Source of the DNA: Aggregicoccus sp. 17bor-14
Lineage (GTDB): Bacteria; Myxococcota; Myxococcia; Myxococcales; Myxococcaceae
Direction of reading: 5' to 3'
Assembly: GCF_009659535.1 (NCBI RefSeq)
Contig: NZ_VJZZ01000016.1
Location: 62,001 to 126,000 of the forward strand
DNA length: 64,000 nt
Position 1 is the stretch's first letter; the number at the start of each line of letters is the position of its first letter. Shown here one piece after another: positions 15,819 to 24,577 of this stretch. Below the pieces are notes generated by a model. The model ran no database searches. It was not told the DNA's origin and saw nothing but the letters and a program-made list of their open reading frames with translations. Made by a program: the position numbers and the translations under genes.

Positions 15819-17294
15819 ATGCTGCGCCCCACGGAGGTCCACGTCGGCGCGGACGCGCTCGAGCCCTTCGCCCACTACGTGAGCGAGGAGACGTGGAGCG
15901 CCTTCCAGCGCGTGCTCGCCGAGGCGCGCGCGCGCATGGTGGGGCGCACCTGGTGGAACGTGAGCTCCACCGCGCGCGGGGGCGGCGTGGCGGAGATGCT
16001 CGCCTCCCTGCTGCGCTACGGACGGGGCGCCGGCGTGGACGCCCGCTGGCTCGTCATCGAGGGCACCCCCGACTTCTTCCACGTCACCAAGCGGCTGCAC
16101 CACGCACTGCACGGCTCGTCCGGGGACGGCTCGCCGCTGGGCCCCGTGGAGCACGCGCTGTACGACGAGGTGCTGCGCGACAACCTGGAGGAGATGGTCG
16201 CGCTGGTGCGCCCCGGAGACGTGGTGCTGCTGCACGACCCGCAGACGGCGGGGCTCGCGCCGGCGCTCTCCGCGCTCGGGGCCCAGGTGGCCTGGCGCTG
16301 CCATATCGGCAGCGACCGGGCAGACGCGGAGGTGGCGCGCGGCTGGAGCTTCCTCCTGCCGCCGCTCGCCGCCGCGCGCGCCACCGTCTTCACCCGCCCC
16401 GCCTACGTGCCCGCGGCGCTCGCCGCGCGCAGCGTCATCATCCGCCCCTCCATCGACATCTTCTCGGTGAAGAACCAGGACCTCGAGCCGCGCGCCGCGC
16501 TCGCCATCCTCGCGCACACGGGGCTCTTGCAGGTGCCCGGGGACGTGGGGCCTCCCTGCTACCGCCGCCACGACGGCGTGCTCGCGCGGGTGGACCGCTG
16601 CGCGGACCTGGTGCGCAACGGCCCCGCCCCCACCCCGGAGGCGCCGCTGGTGGTGCAGGTGTCGCGCTGGGACCCGCTCAAGGACCCCGCCGGCGTGATG
16701 GAGGGCTTCGCGCACCTGCTGCGGATGGCGCCCGGGCTCGGCGCGGGCGCGCATCTCGTGCTCGCCGGGCCCAGCGTGACGGCGGTGGCGGACGACCCGG
16801 AGGCCGCGGCCACCTTCGCCGACGTCACGGCGCGCTGGCAGCAGCTGCCGCACGCGGTGCGCGCCCGCGTGCACCTCGCCTGCCTCCCCATGGCGGACCT
16901 CGAGGAGAACGCCGCCATCGTGAACGCGCTGCAGCGCCGCGCCACCGTCATCGTCCAGAAGAGCCTGGAGGAGGGCTTCGGCCTCACCGTCACCGAGGCC
17001 ATGTGGAAGGGGCGCCCCGTGGTGGCGAGCGCCGTGGGCGGCATCCAGGACCAGCTGGTGGACGGCGAGCACGGGCTGCTGCTGCAGGACCCGCGCGACC
17101 TGGAGGCCTTCGCGCGCGCCCTGCGCCGCCTCCTCGAGGACCCGCCCCTCGCCGAGCGCCTCGGCCAGGCTGCGCGCCGGCGCGTGCTCGACGAGTTCAC
17201 CGTGCTGCGCCACTTCATCGACTACGCGCAGCTCCTCGTCCGACTGGACGCCGCGCCGCGCGAGGCGCCGCTGCACGAGGCCGCCGCGCCCTGA
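15819..17294 (+). CDS. GT4-family glycosyltransferase, TreT (trehalose synthase)-like
   Basis: A 491-residue GT-B enzyme. The N-terminal half carries WWNVSSTARGGGVAEML, VVLLHDPQTAGL and WRCHIG, typical of TreT trehalose glycosyltransferring synthases that join NDP-glucose and glucose. The C-terminal half has QVSRWDPLKDPAGVMEGF and the GT4 donor-site glutamates in EEGFGLTVTEAMWKGRPVVAS. A GGGAGG ribosome site precedes the ATG. Trehalose is a known stress protectant in myxobacteria, but substrate specificity is inferred. Confidence 0.8.
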   Translation: MLRPTEVHVGADALEPFAHYVSEETWSAFQRVLAEARARMVGRTWWNVSSTARGGGVAEMLASLLRYGRGAGVDARWLVIEGTPDFFHVTKRLHHALHGSSGDGSPLGPVEHALYDEVLRDNLEEMVALVRPGDVVLLHDPQTAGLAPALSALGAQVAWRCHIGSDRADAEVARGWSFLLPPLAAARATVFTRPAYVPAALAARSVIIRPSIDIFSVKNQDLEPRAALAILAHTGLLQVPGDVGPPCYRRHDGVLARVDRCADLVRNGPAPTPEAPLVVQVSRWDPLKDPAGVMEGFAHLLRMAPGLGAGAHLVLAGPSVTAVADDPEAAATFADVTARWQQLPHAVRARVHLACLPMADLEENAAIVNALQRRATVIVQKSLEEGFGLTVTEAMWKGRPVVASAVGGIQDQLVDGEHGLLLQDPRDLEAFARALRRLLEDPPLAERLGQAARRRVLDEFTVLRHFIDYAQLLVRLDAAPREAPLHEAAAP

Positions 17295-17339
17295 GCCCCG
17301 TGTAGGCAGGGGTGGGCAGACGGCGGTCCGCCCGGCCGG

Positions 17340-17385
17340 CCGCAAACCCTGCGCCTTCGCGCAAGGCTGAGCGAAAGCGCTGCGC
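17340..17385. promoter_or_regulatory. Paired palindromic activator sites (DUF3108 operon)
   Basis: CCGCAAACCCTGCGC at 17340-17354 and GCGAAAGCGCTGCGC at 17371-17385, starts 31 bp apart. The second is the exact reverse complement of the usp-operon site at 12201-12215. Confidence 0.65.
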
Positions 17386-17416
17386 GTCGGGAATGCGCCG
17401 CGCTCGGGGAGTGCCG

Positions 17417-17432
17417 CGGCACGACAAATGAA
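17417..17432 (+). promoter_or_regulatory. Possible sigma-54-type promoter of the DUF3108-YceI-porin operon
   Basis: CGGCACGACAAATGAA has an excellent -24 half but GA instead of GC at -12. It lies 31 bp from the palindrome pair, the same gap as at better promoters, which is the main support. Predicted start near 17443. Confidence 0.45.
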
Positions 17433-17448
17433 GTGGGGGAGGGGCGTG

Positions 17449-18237
17449 ATGACGCTCCGCCCCGCCACCCTCCGCCGCGCCCTCCTCGCCGCCGCGATGG
17501 TGCTCGGCGCCCTGGCGCTCGCGGTGGCCCCGGTGGCGAGCGCGCAGCCCGCGGCGGCCGCGCGCCCCTTCGCCGCGGGCGAGGCGCTCCCCTACGACGT
17601 CTCGCTGGGCCGCTTCGGCAAGTGCGGCACCGGCTGGCTGCGCGTGGAGCGCGCGCCCGCGCTGCGCGGCGAGGCGGTGGAGTTGCTGCGCTTCGACTTC
17701 GAGGCGAAGGTGGGCCCCTTCCACGTGCAGCACCACTCGCGCTCGTGGCTGAGCCAGGGGCGCCTCGCCTCGCTGCGCTACTTCATCGACGAGCGCGCCC
17801 CCTTCCAGAAGCCCGTGCAGGACCTGGTGGAGCTGTACCCGGAGCAGCAGCGCTGGGAGGGCGCGCGCGCCCGCGGTGCGAGCACCACGCGCGAGCCGCT
17901 CGACGAGCTCTCCTTCCTCTACGCCGTGCGCACCCTCGCGCTCGAGCCCGGCGCGAGCCTGCGCCTCGACCGGCACTTCGACCCGCGCCGCAACCCCGTC
18001 AGCGTGCGCGTGCTCGGCCGCGAGCGGGTGCAGGTGCCCGCGGGCTCTTTCGATGCGCTCCTCGTGGAGCTCGAGGTGAAGGACCCCCAGCGCTACGGCG
18101 GCCGCGGCGTGCTGCGCATCCACCTCACCGACGACGCGCGCCGCCTGCCGGTGCGCATCGAGTCCGAGGTCCCCATCGCGGGCCACCTCGTGCTCGAGCT
18201 GCAGCGCCTTCCCGTCGCACCCGAAGAGGAGAGCTGA
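17449..18237 (+). CDS. DUF3108 secreted protein
   Basis: A protein of about 262 residues with a signal peptide (hydrophobic run ending near VASAQPAAA) and a DUF3108 domain: beginning LPYDVSLGRFGKCGTGW, with HHSRSWLSQGRLAS and a C-terminal HLTDDARRLPVRIES. The family is periplasmic or lipid-associated with unknown function. Two starts are possible; 17449 is chosen because GGGGGAGGGG precedes it, whereas the ATG at 17428 overlaps the putative -12 element. It is 3 bp before the yceI-like gene, so they form an operon. Confidence 0.82.
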   Translation: MTLRPATLRRALLAAAMVLGALALAVAPVASAQPAAAARPFAAGEALPYDVSLGRFGKCGTGWLRVERAPALRGEAVELLRFDFEAKVGPFHVQHHSRSWLSQGRLASLRYFIDERAPFQKPVQDLVELYPEQQRWEGARARGASTTREPLDELSFLYAVRTLALEPGASLRLDRHFDPRRNPVSVRVLGRERVQVPAGSFDALLVELEVKDPQRYGGRGVLRIHLTDDARRLPVRIESEVPIAGHLVLELQRLPVAPEEES

Positions 18238-18240
18238 CCC

Positions 18241-18834
18241 ATGCGCAAGCGCTTCATCCCCCTGATTCTCGGCACCCTCGCCTGGGCGGGCACCGCCGCC
18301 GCGCAGGACATTCGCGTGGCTCCCGGCGCCAGCCTCGCCGTGGACGGCGACTCCACCGTGCGCGCCTTCAGCTGCAAGGCGCAGAAGCTGGACGTGAAGC
18401 TGCAGCAGGCCGAGGGCGCGAGCCTCGCCCCGGACGCGCTCGCCAGCGCCCTCACCGGGCTCTCCTTCGAGCTGCCCTTGGCGCAACTGGATTGCGCCAA
18501 CGACACGATGAACGAGCACATGCGCAAGGCGATGCAGGCCGAGGCGCACCCCACCATCGGCTTCAAGATGAGCGGCTACACCGCCGGCGCGCCCCAGGCA
18601 GACGGCCGCCGCGTGCTGCGCATCCGCGGCGACCTCACGCTCGCCGGCAACACGCGGCCCGTGGAGCTCACCGGCATCGCCGCCTCCACCCCGCAGGGCC
18701 TGCGCGTGCAGGGCCGGCACGCGCTTCGCATGACGGAGTGGGGTGTGAAGCCGCCGAGCCTGATGCTCGGGACCATGAAGGTGCGCGAGGACGTGGTCAT
18801 CCGCTTCGACGTCGCGCTCGAGCAGCAGCACTAG
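18241..18834 (+). CDS. YceI family periplasmic protein
   Basis: A 197-residue lipocalin-like YceI protein with a signal peptide (cleavage likely after GTAAAQ). Family features: DGDSTVRAFSCKA near the N-terminus, NEHMRKAMQAEAHPTIGFK, and the C-terminal EWGVKPPSLMLGTMKVREDVVIRFDV-type strands. YceI proteins bind isoprenoid or other lipids in the periplasm. It sits between the DUF3108 gene and a porin gene in one operon that appears to share a regulated promoter. Confidence 0.9.
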   Translation: MRKRFIPLILGTLAWAGTAAAQDIRVAPGASLAVDGDSTVRAFSCKAQKLDVKLQQAEGASLAPDALASALTGLSFELPLAQLDCANDTMNEHMRKAMQAEAHPTIGFKMSGYTAGAPQADGRRVLRIRGDLTLAGNTRPVELTGIAASTPQGLRVQGRHALRMTEWGVKPPSLMLGTMKVREDVVIRFDVALEQQH

Positions 18835-18906
18835 TCCCCTCTCCCTCCTGACCTCCCCAACCCCTTTCCCCCGCAGCACCGCAGCAACGAAGAGAGGCAC
18901 ACCGCC

Positions 18907-20190
18907 ATGAAGCTCAAGAGCCTGTTCGCAGCAGCCGCAGTCCTCGCCGGAGTCCCGGGAGCGGCCCGCGCCGCCGAGGTGCTCAAGAACGACCACACCA
19001 CGCTGGACGTGGGTGGCCGGCTCCAGCTGCTCGGCTTCGGGCAGAAGGTGGACGACGCGTACCGCAACGACGCGCGCATGTACCTGTTCCTCAAGCAGGC
19101 GCGCCTGCAGATGCAGGGCAACGTGGACGACTGGCGCTTCAAGCTCAGCCTCGCCATGGGCGGCGAGGTGGAGGTGAAGGCGCCCAGCCCCGGCGTGGCG
19201 CTGAACCTGCTCGACCTCTACGTGGACATCCCCACCTTCGTCCCCAACACCTACGTGCGCGCGGGCCAGTTCAAGGTGCCCTACAGCCGCGAGCGCCTCA
19301 TCGACTCGGACAGCATCCTCTTCGCGGAGCGGTCGATCTCGAACCTCACCTTCCGCATGGGGCGTGACGTGGGCGCGGCCGCCTACACGAACCAGGGCCC
19401 CTTCGCCGCGGGCCTCGGCGTCTTCACCGCGGGCGGCGGCAGCGTGCCCCAGCGCTTCCTGCCGGAGAACCTCGGCATCCCGATGGTGGCGCTGCGCCTG
19501 GGCGTGGACAGCTCGGGGGTGGAGAACATCTTCGCGGAAGGGGTGCGCAGCGCGCAGGCGGAGAAGCCCGAGGGCGCCTTCTTCCTCAACGCCTTCTACG
19601 TGAAGGACTCGCAGGTGGGCCACTCGACCGTGTTCAACACGCGGCCGCAGGAGAAGAACCTGCTGCTCAACTCGAACTGGAACCCCTACCTCGCGCAGAG
19701 CCCCACGCAGCTGGGCCGGCTGTGGCAGGTGGGTGGCGACCTGAGCGGCCGCGCGCCGGCGGGCCCGGGCACCGTCTCGGGTGAGCTCGAGGGCAACTTC
19801 GCGGTGTACCAGAACACCTACGGCGACATCCGCGTGCCCGGCGCCCGCGCCCAGGTGGCCTACGCCTTCGAGGCCTTCCCGGTGACGGCGGCCCTGCGCT
19901 ACGCGGCCATCCGCCCGGACAAGGACTTCCGCGTGGGCGCCTCGCAGGTGACGGGCACCCAGCTGATGCAGGAGGTGACGCCGAGCCTCCAGTACGTGTT
20001 CAAGGGCGCGCACGTGCGGCTCGTCGGCGACCTGCCGGTGCAGGTGAACGTGCCGGTGGTCACGGAGGAGAACATCGGCGCGTACCTGCTCACCGAGCAG
20101 CCGGACCAGAGCGCGCTGCTCGCGAAGAACATGCCGGTGGCTCGCCAGAACGTGGTCGAGGCCCGGCTGATGCTCCAGGCCAGCTTCTAG
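18907..20190 (+). CDS. Phosphate-selective porin O/P family outer-membrane protein
   Basis: A 427-residue beta-barrel protein with signal peptide (cleavage after AARAAE region) and the OprO/OprP-family layout: DVGGRLQLLGFG, RMYLFLKQARLQMQGNV, DLYVDIPTF and GQFKVPYSRERL, ending in a C-terminal phenylalanine (ASF) as expected for BamA-dependent insertion. Substrate could be phosphate or another anion. It ends the operon and is followed by a strong hairpin terminator. Confidence 0.88.
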   Translation: MKLKSLFAAAAVLAGVPGAARAAEVLKNDHTTLDVGGRLQLLGFGQKVDDAYRNDARMYLFLKQARLQMQGNVDDWRFKLSLAMGGEVEVKAPSPGVALNLLDLYVDIPTFVPNTYVRAGQFKVPYSRERLIDSDSILFAERSISNLTFRMGRDVGAAAYTNQGPFAAGLGVFTAGGGSVPQRFLPENLGIPMVALRLGVDSSGVENIFAEGVRSAQAEKPEGAFFLNAFYVKDSQVGHSTVFNTRPQEKNLLLNSNWNPYLAQSPTQLGRLWQVGGDLSGRAPAGPGTVSGELEGNFAVYQNTYGDIRVPGARAQVAYAFEAFPVTAALRYAAIRPDKDFRVGASQVTGTQLMQEVTPSLQYVFKGAHVRLVGDLPVQVNVPVVTEENIGAYLLTEQPDQSALLAKNMPVARQNVVEARLMLQASF

Positions 20191-20221
20191 CGGGGTCTCG
20201 CTCCCACCCGTGGAAGCGCCC

Positions 20222-20257
20222 GCACGGCCTGCGCCCCCTCCCGGGCGCAGGCCGTGC
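20222..20257 (+). terminator. Strong intrinsic-type hairpin after the porin gene
   Basis: Perfect 15-bp inverted repeat, GCACGGCCTGCGCCC and its complement, with a 6-base loop, followed by GCCTTTGTG. Placed 31 bp after the porin stop. Confidence 0.85.
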
Positions 20258-20307
20258 GCCTTTGTGGGCGGTGCATGCGGGGTCCCTCCGTGCTTTGCTG
20301 CGCCGCC

Positions 20308-21066
20308 ATGCGCCGGGGGGACTCGTTCTATCGGAAGCTCGCACTGCTGCTCGGCCTGGGCGCCCCGCTGGGGTGGCTCGTGCTGCAGGCGCTGCGCGCG
20401 AGGCTGCCGGGCGGCAGCGTGGCGGCGGAGCTGCGAGGGGACTGGGTGCTGTACCTGTACCTGTGGGTGGGCAGCACGCTGACGCTGGGGGCGCTGGGCT
20501 GGTTCGCGGATGCGCTGGCCCGCGCGAACTCGCAGCTGCGCGGGCTCGCGGTGACGGACGCCACCACCGGGCTGAAGAACACGCGCTACTTCCATGATCG
20601 CCTGCGCCGCGAGCTGGTGCGCGCGGGCCGAGAGGGCAGGCCGCTGTGCCTGGTGGCGGCGGACCTGGACCACTTCAAGCGGGTGAACGACGTGTACGGG
20701 CACGCCACGGGAGACCTGGTGCTCGCGCGCGTGGCGCAGGTGATGGAGGCGTGCCTGCGCGCGAGCGACGTGGCCTGCCGCGTGGGCGGCGAGGAGTTCA
20801 GCCTCATCCTCCCCGGCGCGCTCGAGCAGGACGCGCTGCGGGTGGCCGAGCGCATCCGGCTCGCGGTTGCGGGCCTGCGCATCGCGACGCCCAAGGGGCT
20901 GCTGCAGCTGTCGCTCTCGCTGGGCGTGAGCTGCTGCGCACCCGGAGAGACGGGCGAGTCGCTCGCGATGCGCGCGGACGCGGCCCTGTACGCGGCGAAG
21001 CGCGGCGGGCGCAACCGCGTGGAGCTCGCCGCGCCGCCTTCCTCCGGGTTGCAGCAGCCGGGTTGA
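20308..21066 (+). CDS. Membrane diguanylate cyclase (GGDEF)
   Basis: A 252-residue protein with two N-terminal helices (about residues 7-25 and 46-65) and a complete GGDEF domain that makes cyclic di-GMP. The active-site loop reads GGEEF, and RASD sits five residues before it, forming the inhibitory I-site (RxxD). The substrate-binding DLDHFKRVND motif is intact, so it should be an active, product-inhibited cyclase. Start 20308 (MRRGDSFY) is preferred to 20254 because the upstream extension is cysteine-rich and not membrane-like. Confidence 0.9.
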   Translation: MRRGDSFYRKLALLLGLGAPLGWLVLQALRARLPGGSVAAELRGDWVLYLYLWVGSTLTLGALGWFADALARANSQLRGLAVTDATTGLKNTRYFHDRLRRELVRAGREGRPLCLVAADLDHFKRVNDVYGHATGDLVLARVAQVMEACLRASDVACRVGGEEFSLILPGALEQDALRVAERIRLAVAGLRIATPKGLLQLSLSLGVSCCAPGETGESLAMRADAALYAAKRGGRNRVELAAPPSSGLQQPG

Positions 21067-21070
21067 TGCG

Positions 21071-21107
21071 TGTCCCCTCTCCCCCTGGGAGAGGGTCAGG
21101 GTGAGGG
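21071..21107. repeat. Dispersed palindromic repeat, copy 4
   Basis: Full copy in reverse orientation starting just after the GGDEF stop (TGTCCCCTCTCC ... GTGAGGG). It also supplies the stop codon (21096-21098) of the convergent suppressor-of-fused gene. Confidence 0.9.
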
Positions 21108-21692
21108 AAGGGCGCTCCGATCCGCGAGCACGTCGACTCCCCTCTGCTCCCAGTACGCGTGCAGCGCTTCGAGCCCCCGCTCCTGCACGATGCGCCGCTC
21201 GGATTCCGGGATGGGCACGACGAAGAGCAGCTTCACGGGCTGCTCCGTCGTCTCGAAGGTGTCCCAGCCCTCGGAGCTGAAGCGCGGGTGCAGCAGCACC
21301 GAGCTGCAGTGAGGGAACGCAGGGATGCGTCCCGCGTTCTCCACCACCTGTCCCCAGTCGAGCGCGCGCAGGCTGCGCCACGGCTCTTGTGCGAGGCCCG
21401 CGAGGAAGCGGCACACGCGCTCGGTGGTCTCTGGGTCCACGCTACCGCGGACGCCGAGGTGCAGCTCCGCGCGCAGCGTGCTGCCGGGCATGGTGCGCTC
21501 GGACATCCCGGTCGTCATGAAGGTGGTGACGTCCACCTCGGCGTCTGCCGGCCACACGCGCACGAGCACGCTCTCGAGCGCGGTGAAGCCGTGCAAGGTG
21601 CTAGAGTCGAAGGTGAGCGCGTGCCCGGTGTCGCCGTAGCGCTCGGTCTGCTCACGGAAGACCTGCTTCACCAGGCGGGAGGGCGGGGACAT
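21096..21692 (-). CDS. Suppressor-of-fused-like domain protein
   Basis: A 198-residue protein of the bacterial suppressor-of-fused (SUFU) family, recognised from its N-terminal EQTERYGDTGHALTFD, the central FMTTGMSERTMPG and the C-terminal LLFVVPIPESERR region. Bacterial members often act as immunity proteins in polymorphic toxin systems, but no toxin gene is adjacent. The last codons (ALPSP) and stop come from a dispersed palindromic repeat, so the natural C-terminus may have been altered by its insertion. Start 21692 is the first plausible Met. Confidence 0.75.
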   Translation of the reverse strand: MSPPSRLVKQVFREQTERYGDTGHALTFDSSTLHGFTALESVLVRVWPADAEVDVTTFMTTGMSERTMPGSTLRAELHLGVRGSVDPETTERVCRFLAGLAQEPWRSLRALDWGQVVENAGRIPAFPHCSSVLLHPRFSSEGWDTFETTEQPVKLLFVVPIPESERRIVQERGLEALHAYWEQRGVDVLADRSALPSP

Positions 21693-21765
21693 GGGGCGAA
21701 GGTAGTCACGCCCTGCCGCGGCTTCCATCTCCCCGCGCGGGCGGGGCTCTCGAGAGGGACCTGCG

Positions 21766-22200
21766 CTATTCGAGAGTGTCTTCCCTCAGGGACGACGTGG
21801 AGCTCCCCTGCGCGTGCTCCACGGTCACGGTCAGATGCGGGCCGCGATGAGGCCACTGCGCGTACTCGGGGTCGAGCACGTGCGCAGGAATCGACGAGCG
21901 CCAGGGGGAAGCCGTGAGCACCGCCATCCAGCTCCCCAGCTCCAGGCGCACCTTGCGCGGCACGCTCGGACCGCGGGCGGAGATGACGAACGCGGGGGCA
22001 GCGTCCTTCGGGCTCGCCCAGCGCACGTCGGTGACGTCGAAGCCAAGGCTGCGTGCGTCCAGGGTGAAGCTCAGTGTGATCGGCACGTCCCGCTGGAAGT
22101 GAGGTGCGGCTGCGCGGGCGGGCGGAGGAGCCGAGGTCGGCACGGCGCGCGGTGCGCACGAGGCCAGGGTGAGCACGAGAAGCAGGTGGAACACAGCCAT
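21766..22200 (-). CDS. Putative lipoprotein of unknown function
   Basis: A 144-residue protein starting MAVFHLLLVLTLASCAP, a typical lipoprotein signal with lipobox LASC. The remainder is a proline/alanine linker and a beta-rich domain (PITLSFTLDARSLGFDVTDV). I do not recognise the family. A start further upstream (22236) is possible but would put charged sequence before the signal. It lies 73 bp upstream of the suppressor-of-fused gene on the same strand. Confidence 0.65.
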   Translation of the reverse strand: MAVFHLLLVLTLASCAPRAVPTSAPPPARAAAPHFQRDVPITLSFTLDARSLGFDVTDVRWASPKDAAPAFVISARGPSVPRKVRLELGSWMAVLTASPWRSSIPAHVLDPEYAQWPHRGPHLTVTVEHAQGSSTSSLREDTLE

Positions 22201-22273
22201 CTGCTTTCCACTGATGGAGACGTCGAAGCAGCGCATGCGCGGTCTCCTCTCGTTGCGCAGTGAAGGTGCTTCA

Positions 22274-22311
22274 TCCCTCACCCTTTCCCTCTCCCAGGGG
22301 GAGAGGGGACA
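22274..22311. repeat. Dispersed palindromic repeat, copy 5
   Basis: Full copy immediately after the stop of the minus-strand membrane transporter gene; core CCCTCTCCCAGGGGGAGAGG with CCCTCACCC and GGGACA flanks. Confidence 0.9.
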
Positions 22312-22314
22312 TGC

Positions 22315-23367
22315 TCACGGCTTCGGCATGGCGACCGCAGAGAGCTTCGCGCGCTCCCTCGCCGCGAGCACGCCGGGCACCGCGAGCACCACCACCGCCG
22401 CCGTGACCAGCATCGCGCCCACGAGGTCGCGCGCTCCCACGCCCGGCAGTCCCAGCCACAGCGAGAGCGCGAGCGTCGCGCCCACGCCGGACAGCACGCT
22501 GGAGGCGCGGTTCACCGGCACGGTGAAGGTGTTCTCGCGCGAGTCGAGCAGCACCAGCCCGCCGAAGATTCCGCCCGCCTGCGAGAGCAGCCCCACCGCG
22601 AGCTCCACCCCCAGCGTGGGCCGCGAGAACATCCCCACGAAGCCCTCGCGCAGTTGCTCCGACGCACTGCCGATCCCGAAGAAGGCCCACGCCGCGAGCA
22701 TCGCCACCAGCGTGGGCGTCGCCACCATCTGCTCCTCGGCGAAGTAGCGCTCGCGTGCCCCCGGAGCATCGCTCTTCGCGAGCCGGCTCATGAAGCGCAG
22801 CCGCACGAAGTAGCCCGCCAGGTACACCGCCACGTCCAGCGCGGCCGCGGCGCTGATGCGCAGCTCCGCGCCCGGCCCCGTGGCCGCCCCCAGCGCGAGC
22901 AGGCTCAGGCCCAGCGCCACACGCGAGGGCCAGGTCACGTGCCGCCCGCTCACCGCGTCCACCAGCGGCGCGAGCACCAGCACGCCGCCGCGCATCAGCA
23001 GCATCATGAAGACGATGGAGGTCCCGGAGAACGTGTACGCGAGCGTCGTGGTCGCGATGATGCCCGCGGTGCAGAGGCCGGAGAGGAAGGTCCACCGGCC
23101 CGGCCACGGGAGGCTCACCGGCCCCACGCGCAGCTGTCCTGCATCCCGGAAGCGCCCGCTCAGCAGCAGGTAGCCGTACATGCCCGCCAGCGTCGCGAGC
23201 GACGTCGAGGGCAGCAGCACGAAGCCGGGCACGCGCGCGAGCCCCGGCAGCGCGCCCAGGCTCAGCGCCTTGGTCAGGGCGCTGTAGGGCAGGTAGCTGG
23301 CGAAGTAGCCGAACGCGAGCCACCAGATGGAAGCGGCCGCACGCGGGGCACTCTGCGGGGCACTCAT
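22315..23367 (-). CDS. Polytopic membrane protein, EamA/DMT-transporter-like
   Basis: A 350-residue protein with about ten membrane helices and internal similarity between halves, as in drug/metabolite (EamA-type) transporters: FSGTSIVFMMLLMRGGVLVLAP resembles the inner half-repeat, and the C-terminal half ends VGAMLVTAAVVVLAVPG. Substrate unknown. Start 23367 (MSAPQSAP) was chosen as the first Met before the first helix. It is divergent from the D-lactate dehydrogenase gene. Confidence 0.65.
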   Translation of the reverse strand: MSAPQSAPRAAASIWWLAFGYFASYLPYSALTKALSLGALPGLARVPGFVLLPSTSLATLAGMYGYLLLSGRFRDAGQLRVGPVSLPWPGRWTFLSGLCTAGIIATTTLAYTFSGTSIVFMMLLMRGGVLVLAPLVDAVSGRHVTWPSRVALGLSLLALGAATGPGAELRISAAAALDVAVYLAGYFVRLRFMSRLAKSDAPGARERYFAEEQMVATPTLVAMLAAWAFFGIGSASEQLREGFVGMFSRPTLGVELAVGLLSQAGGIFGGLVLLDSRENTFTVPVNRASSVLSGVGATLALSLWLGLPGVGARDLVGAMLVTAAVVVLAVPGVLAARERAKLSAVAMPKP

Positions 23368-23504
23368 CGCTCGTCTCTCATGGAGCCCTCTGTATTTCAG
23401 GAACCGTGCCCGCTGTCCTCCCCACACGCGCGTAGGGCCATGTGCGCCCGCGGGGAAGCTTCCCTCCGGCCCCGCCCGTTCCCTCCGCAGAGGAGGCTGC
23501 TCCC

Positions 23505-24524
23505 ATGCGCATCGCGTTCTTCGACACGCACCGCTTCGACCGCGCCGCCTTCGAGGAGGCGAACGCCGCCTTCGGCCACGCGCTCACCTTCTTGGAGCCG
23601 CGCCTCACGCTGCAGACGGCGGGGCTCGCCGCGGGCTTTCCCGGGGTGTGCGCCTTCGTGAACGACACGCTGGACGCGCCCTGCCTGCAGGCGCTCGGGG
23701 CCGGTGGTACGCGGCTGGTGGCGTTGCGCTCGGCAGGCTTCAACCAGGTGGACCTGCCGGAGGCCGCGCGCCTGGGCCTCTCCGTGTGCCGCGTGCCCGA
23801 GTACTCGCCGGAGGCGGTGGCCGAGCACGCTGCCGCGCTGGTGCTCACGCTGAACCGCAAGGTGCACCGTGCCTATGCGCGGGTGCGCGAGTGGAACTTC
23901 TCCCTCGACGGGCTGGTGGGCTTCGACCTGCACGGAAAGACGGTGGCGCTCATCGGGCTCGGGCGCATCGGCCGCGCGGCGGCGCGCATCTTCCGCGGCT
24001 TCGGCTGCCGGCTGCTCGGCGTGGACCCGCAGCTCTCGGCGGAGGACGCGCGCGAGCTCGCGCTGGAGCGCGTGGAGCTGGACGCGGCGCTGCGCCAGGC
24101 GGACATCGTGTCCCTGCACGTGCCGCTCACTCCCGCCACGCGCCACCTCATCGACGCGGCGGCGCTCGCGAAGCTGAAGCCCGGGGCGATGCTCATCAAC
24201 ACGGGCCGCGGTGCGCTCATCGACAGCCGCGCGCTGCTCGAGTCGCTCAAGAGCGGGCACCTGGGCGCGGCGGGGCTCGACGTCTACGAGGAGGAGGAGG
24301 GGGTCTTCTTCCAGGACCTCTCCGGGCAGATGCTGCAGGATGACGTGCTCGCGCGCCTGCTCACCTTCCCGAACGTGCTCGTCACCGCGCACCAGGCCTT
24401 CCTCACCCGCGAGGCCCTGCACGCGATTGCCCAGACCACGCTCGCCAGCGTGCAGCGCTTCGAGCGCGGCGAGCCGCTGGGGCCTACGGAGGTGCGGGCC
24501 GAGCAGGTGCTGGGTCCCAAGTGA
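23505..24524 (+). CDS. ldhA: D-lactate dehydrogenase (2-hydroxyacid dehydrogenase family)
   Basis: A 339-residue NAD-dependent enzyme that reduces pyruvate to D-lactate during fermentation. It shows the D-LDH signatures RSAGFNQVDLP and VPEYSPEAVAEHA, the nucleotide motif GLGRIG, the catalytic Arg in NTGRGALID, and the catalytic His in TAHQAFLT; YEEEEGVFFQDLS marks the LdhA subgroup. The ATG at 23505 has AGAGGAGG upstream. No regulon palindromes were found in its promoter region, although the function fits the anaerobic theme. Confidence 0.9.
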   Translation: MRIAFFDTHRFDRAAFEEANAAFGHALTFLEPRLTLQTAGLAAGFPGVCAFVNDTLDAPCLQALGAGGTRLVALRSAGFNQVDLPEAARLGLSVCRVPEYSPEAVAEHAAALVLTLNRKVHRAYARVREWNFSLDGLVGFDLHGKTVALIGLGRIGRAAARIFRGFGCRLLGVDPQLSAEDARELALERVELDAALRQADIVSLHVPLTPATRHLIDAAALAKLKPGAMLINTGRGALIDSRALLESLKSGHLGAAGLDVYEEEEGVFFQDLSGQMLQDDVLARLLTFPNVLVTAHQAFLTREALHAIAQTTLASVQRFERGEPLGPTEVRAEQVLGPK

Positions 24525-24542
24525 CGCGCGCTCCGCCCCGCT

Positions 24543-24577
24543 CCCTCACCCCGACCCTCTCCCAGGGGGAGAGGGAG
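24543..24577. repeat. Dispersed palindromic repeat, copy 6
   Basis: Copy between the convergent stops of ldhA and the CoA-transferase gene; core CCCTCTCCCAGGGGGAGAGG. Confidence 0.9.
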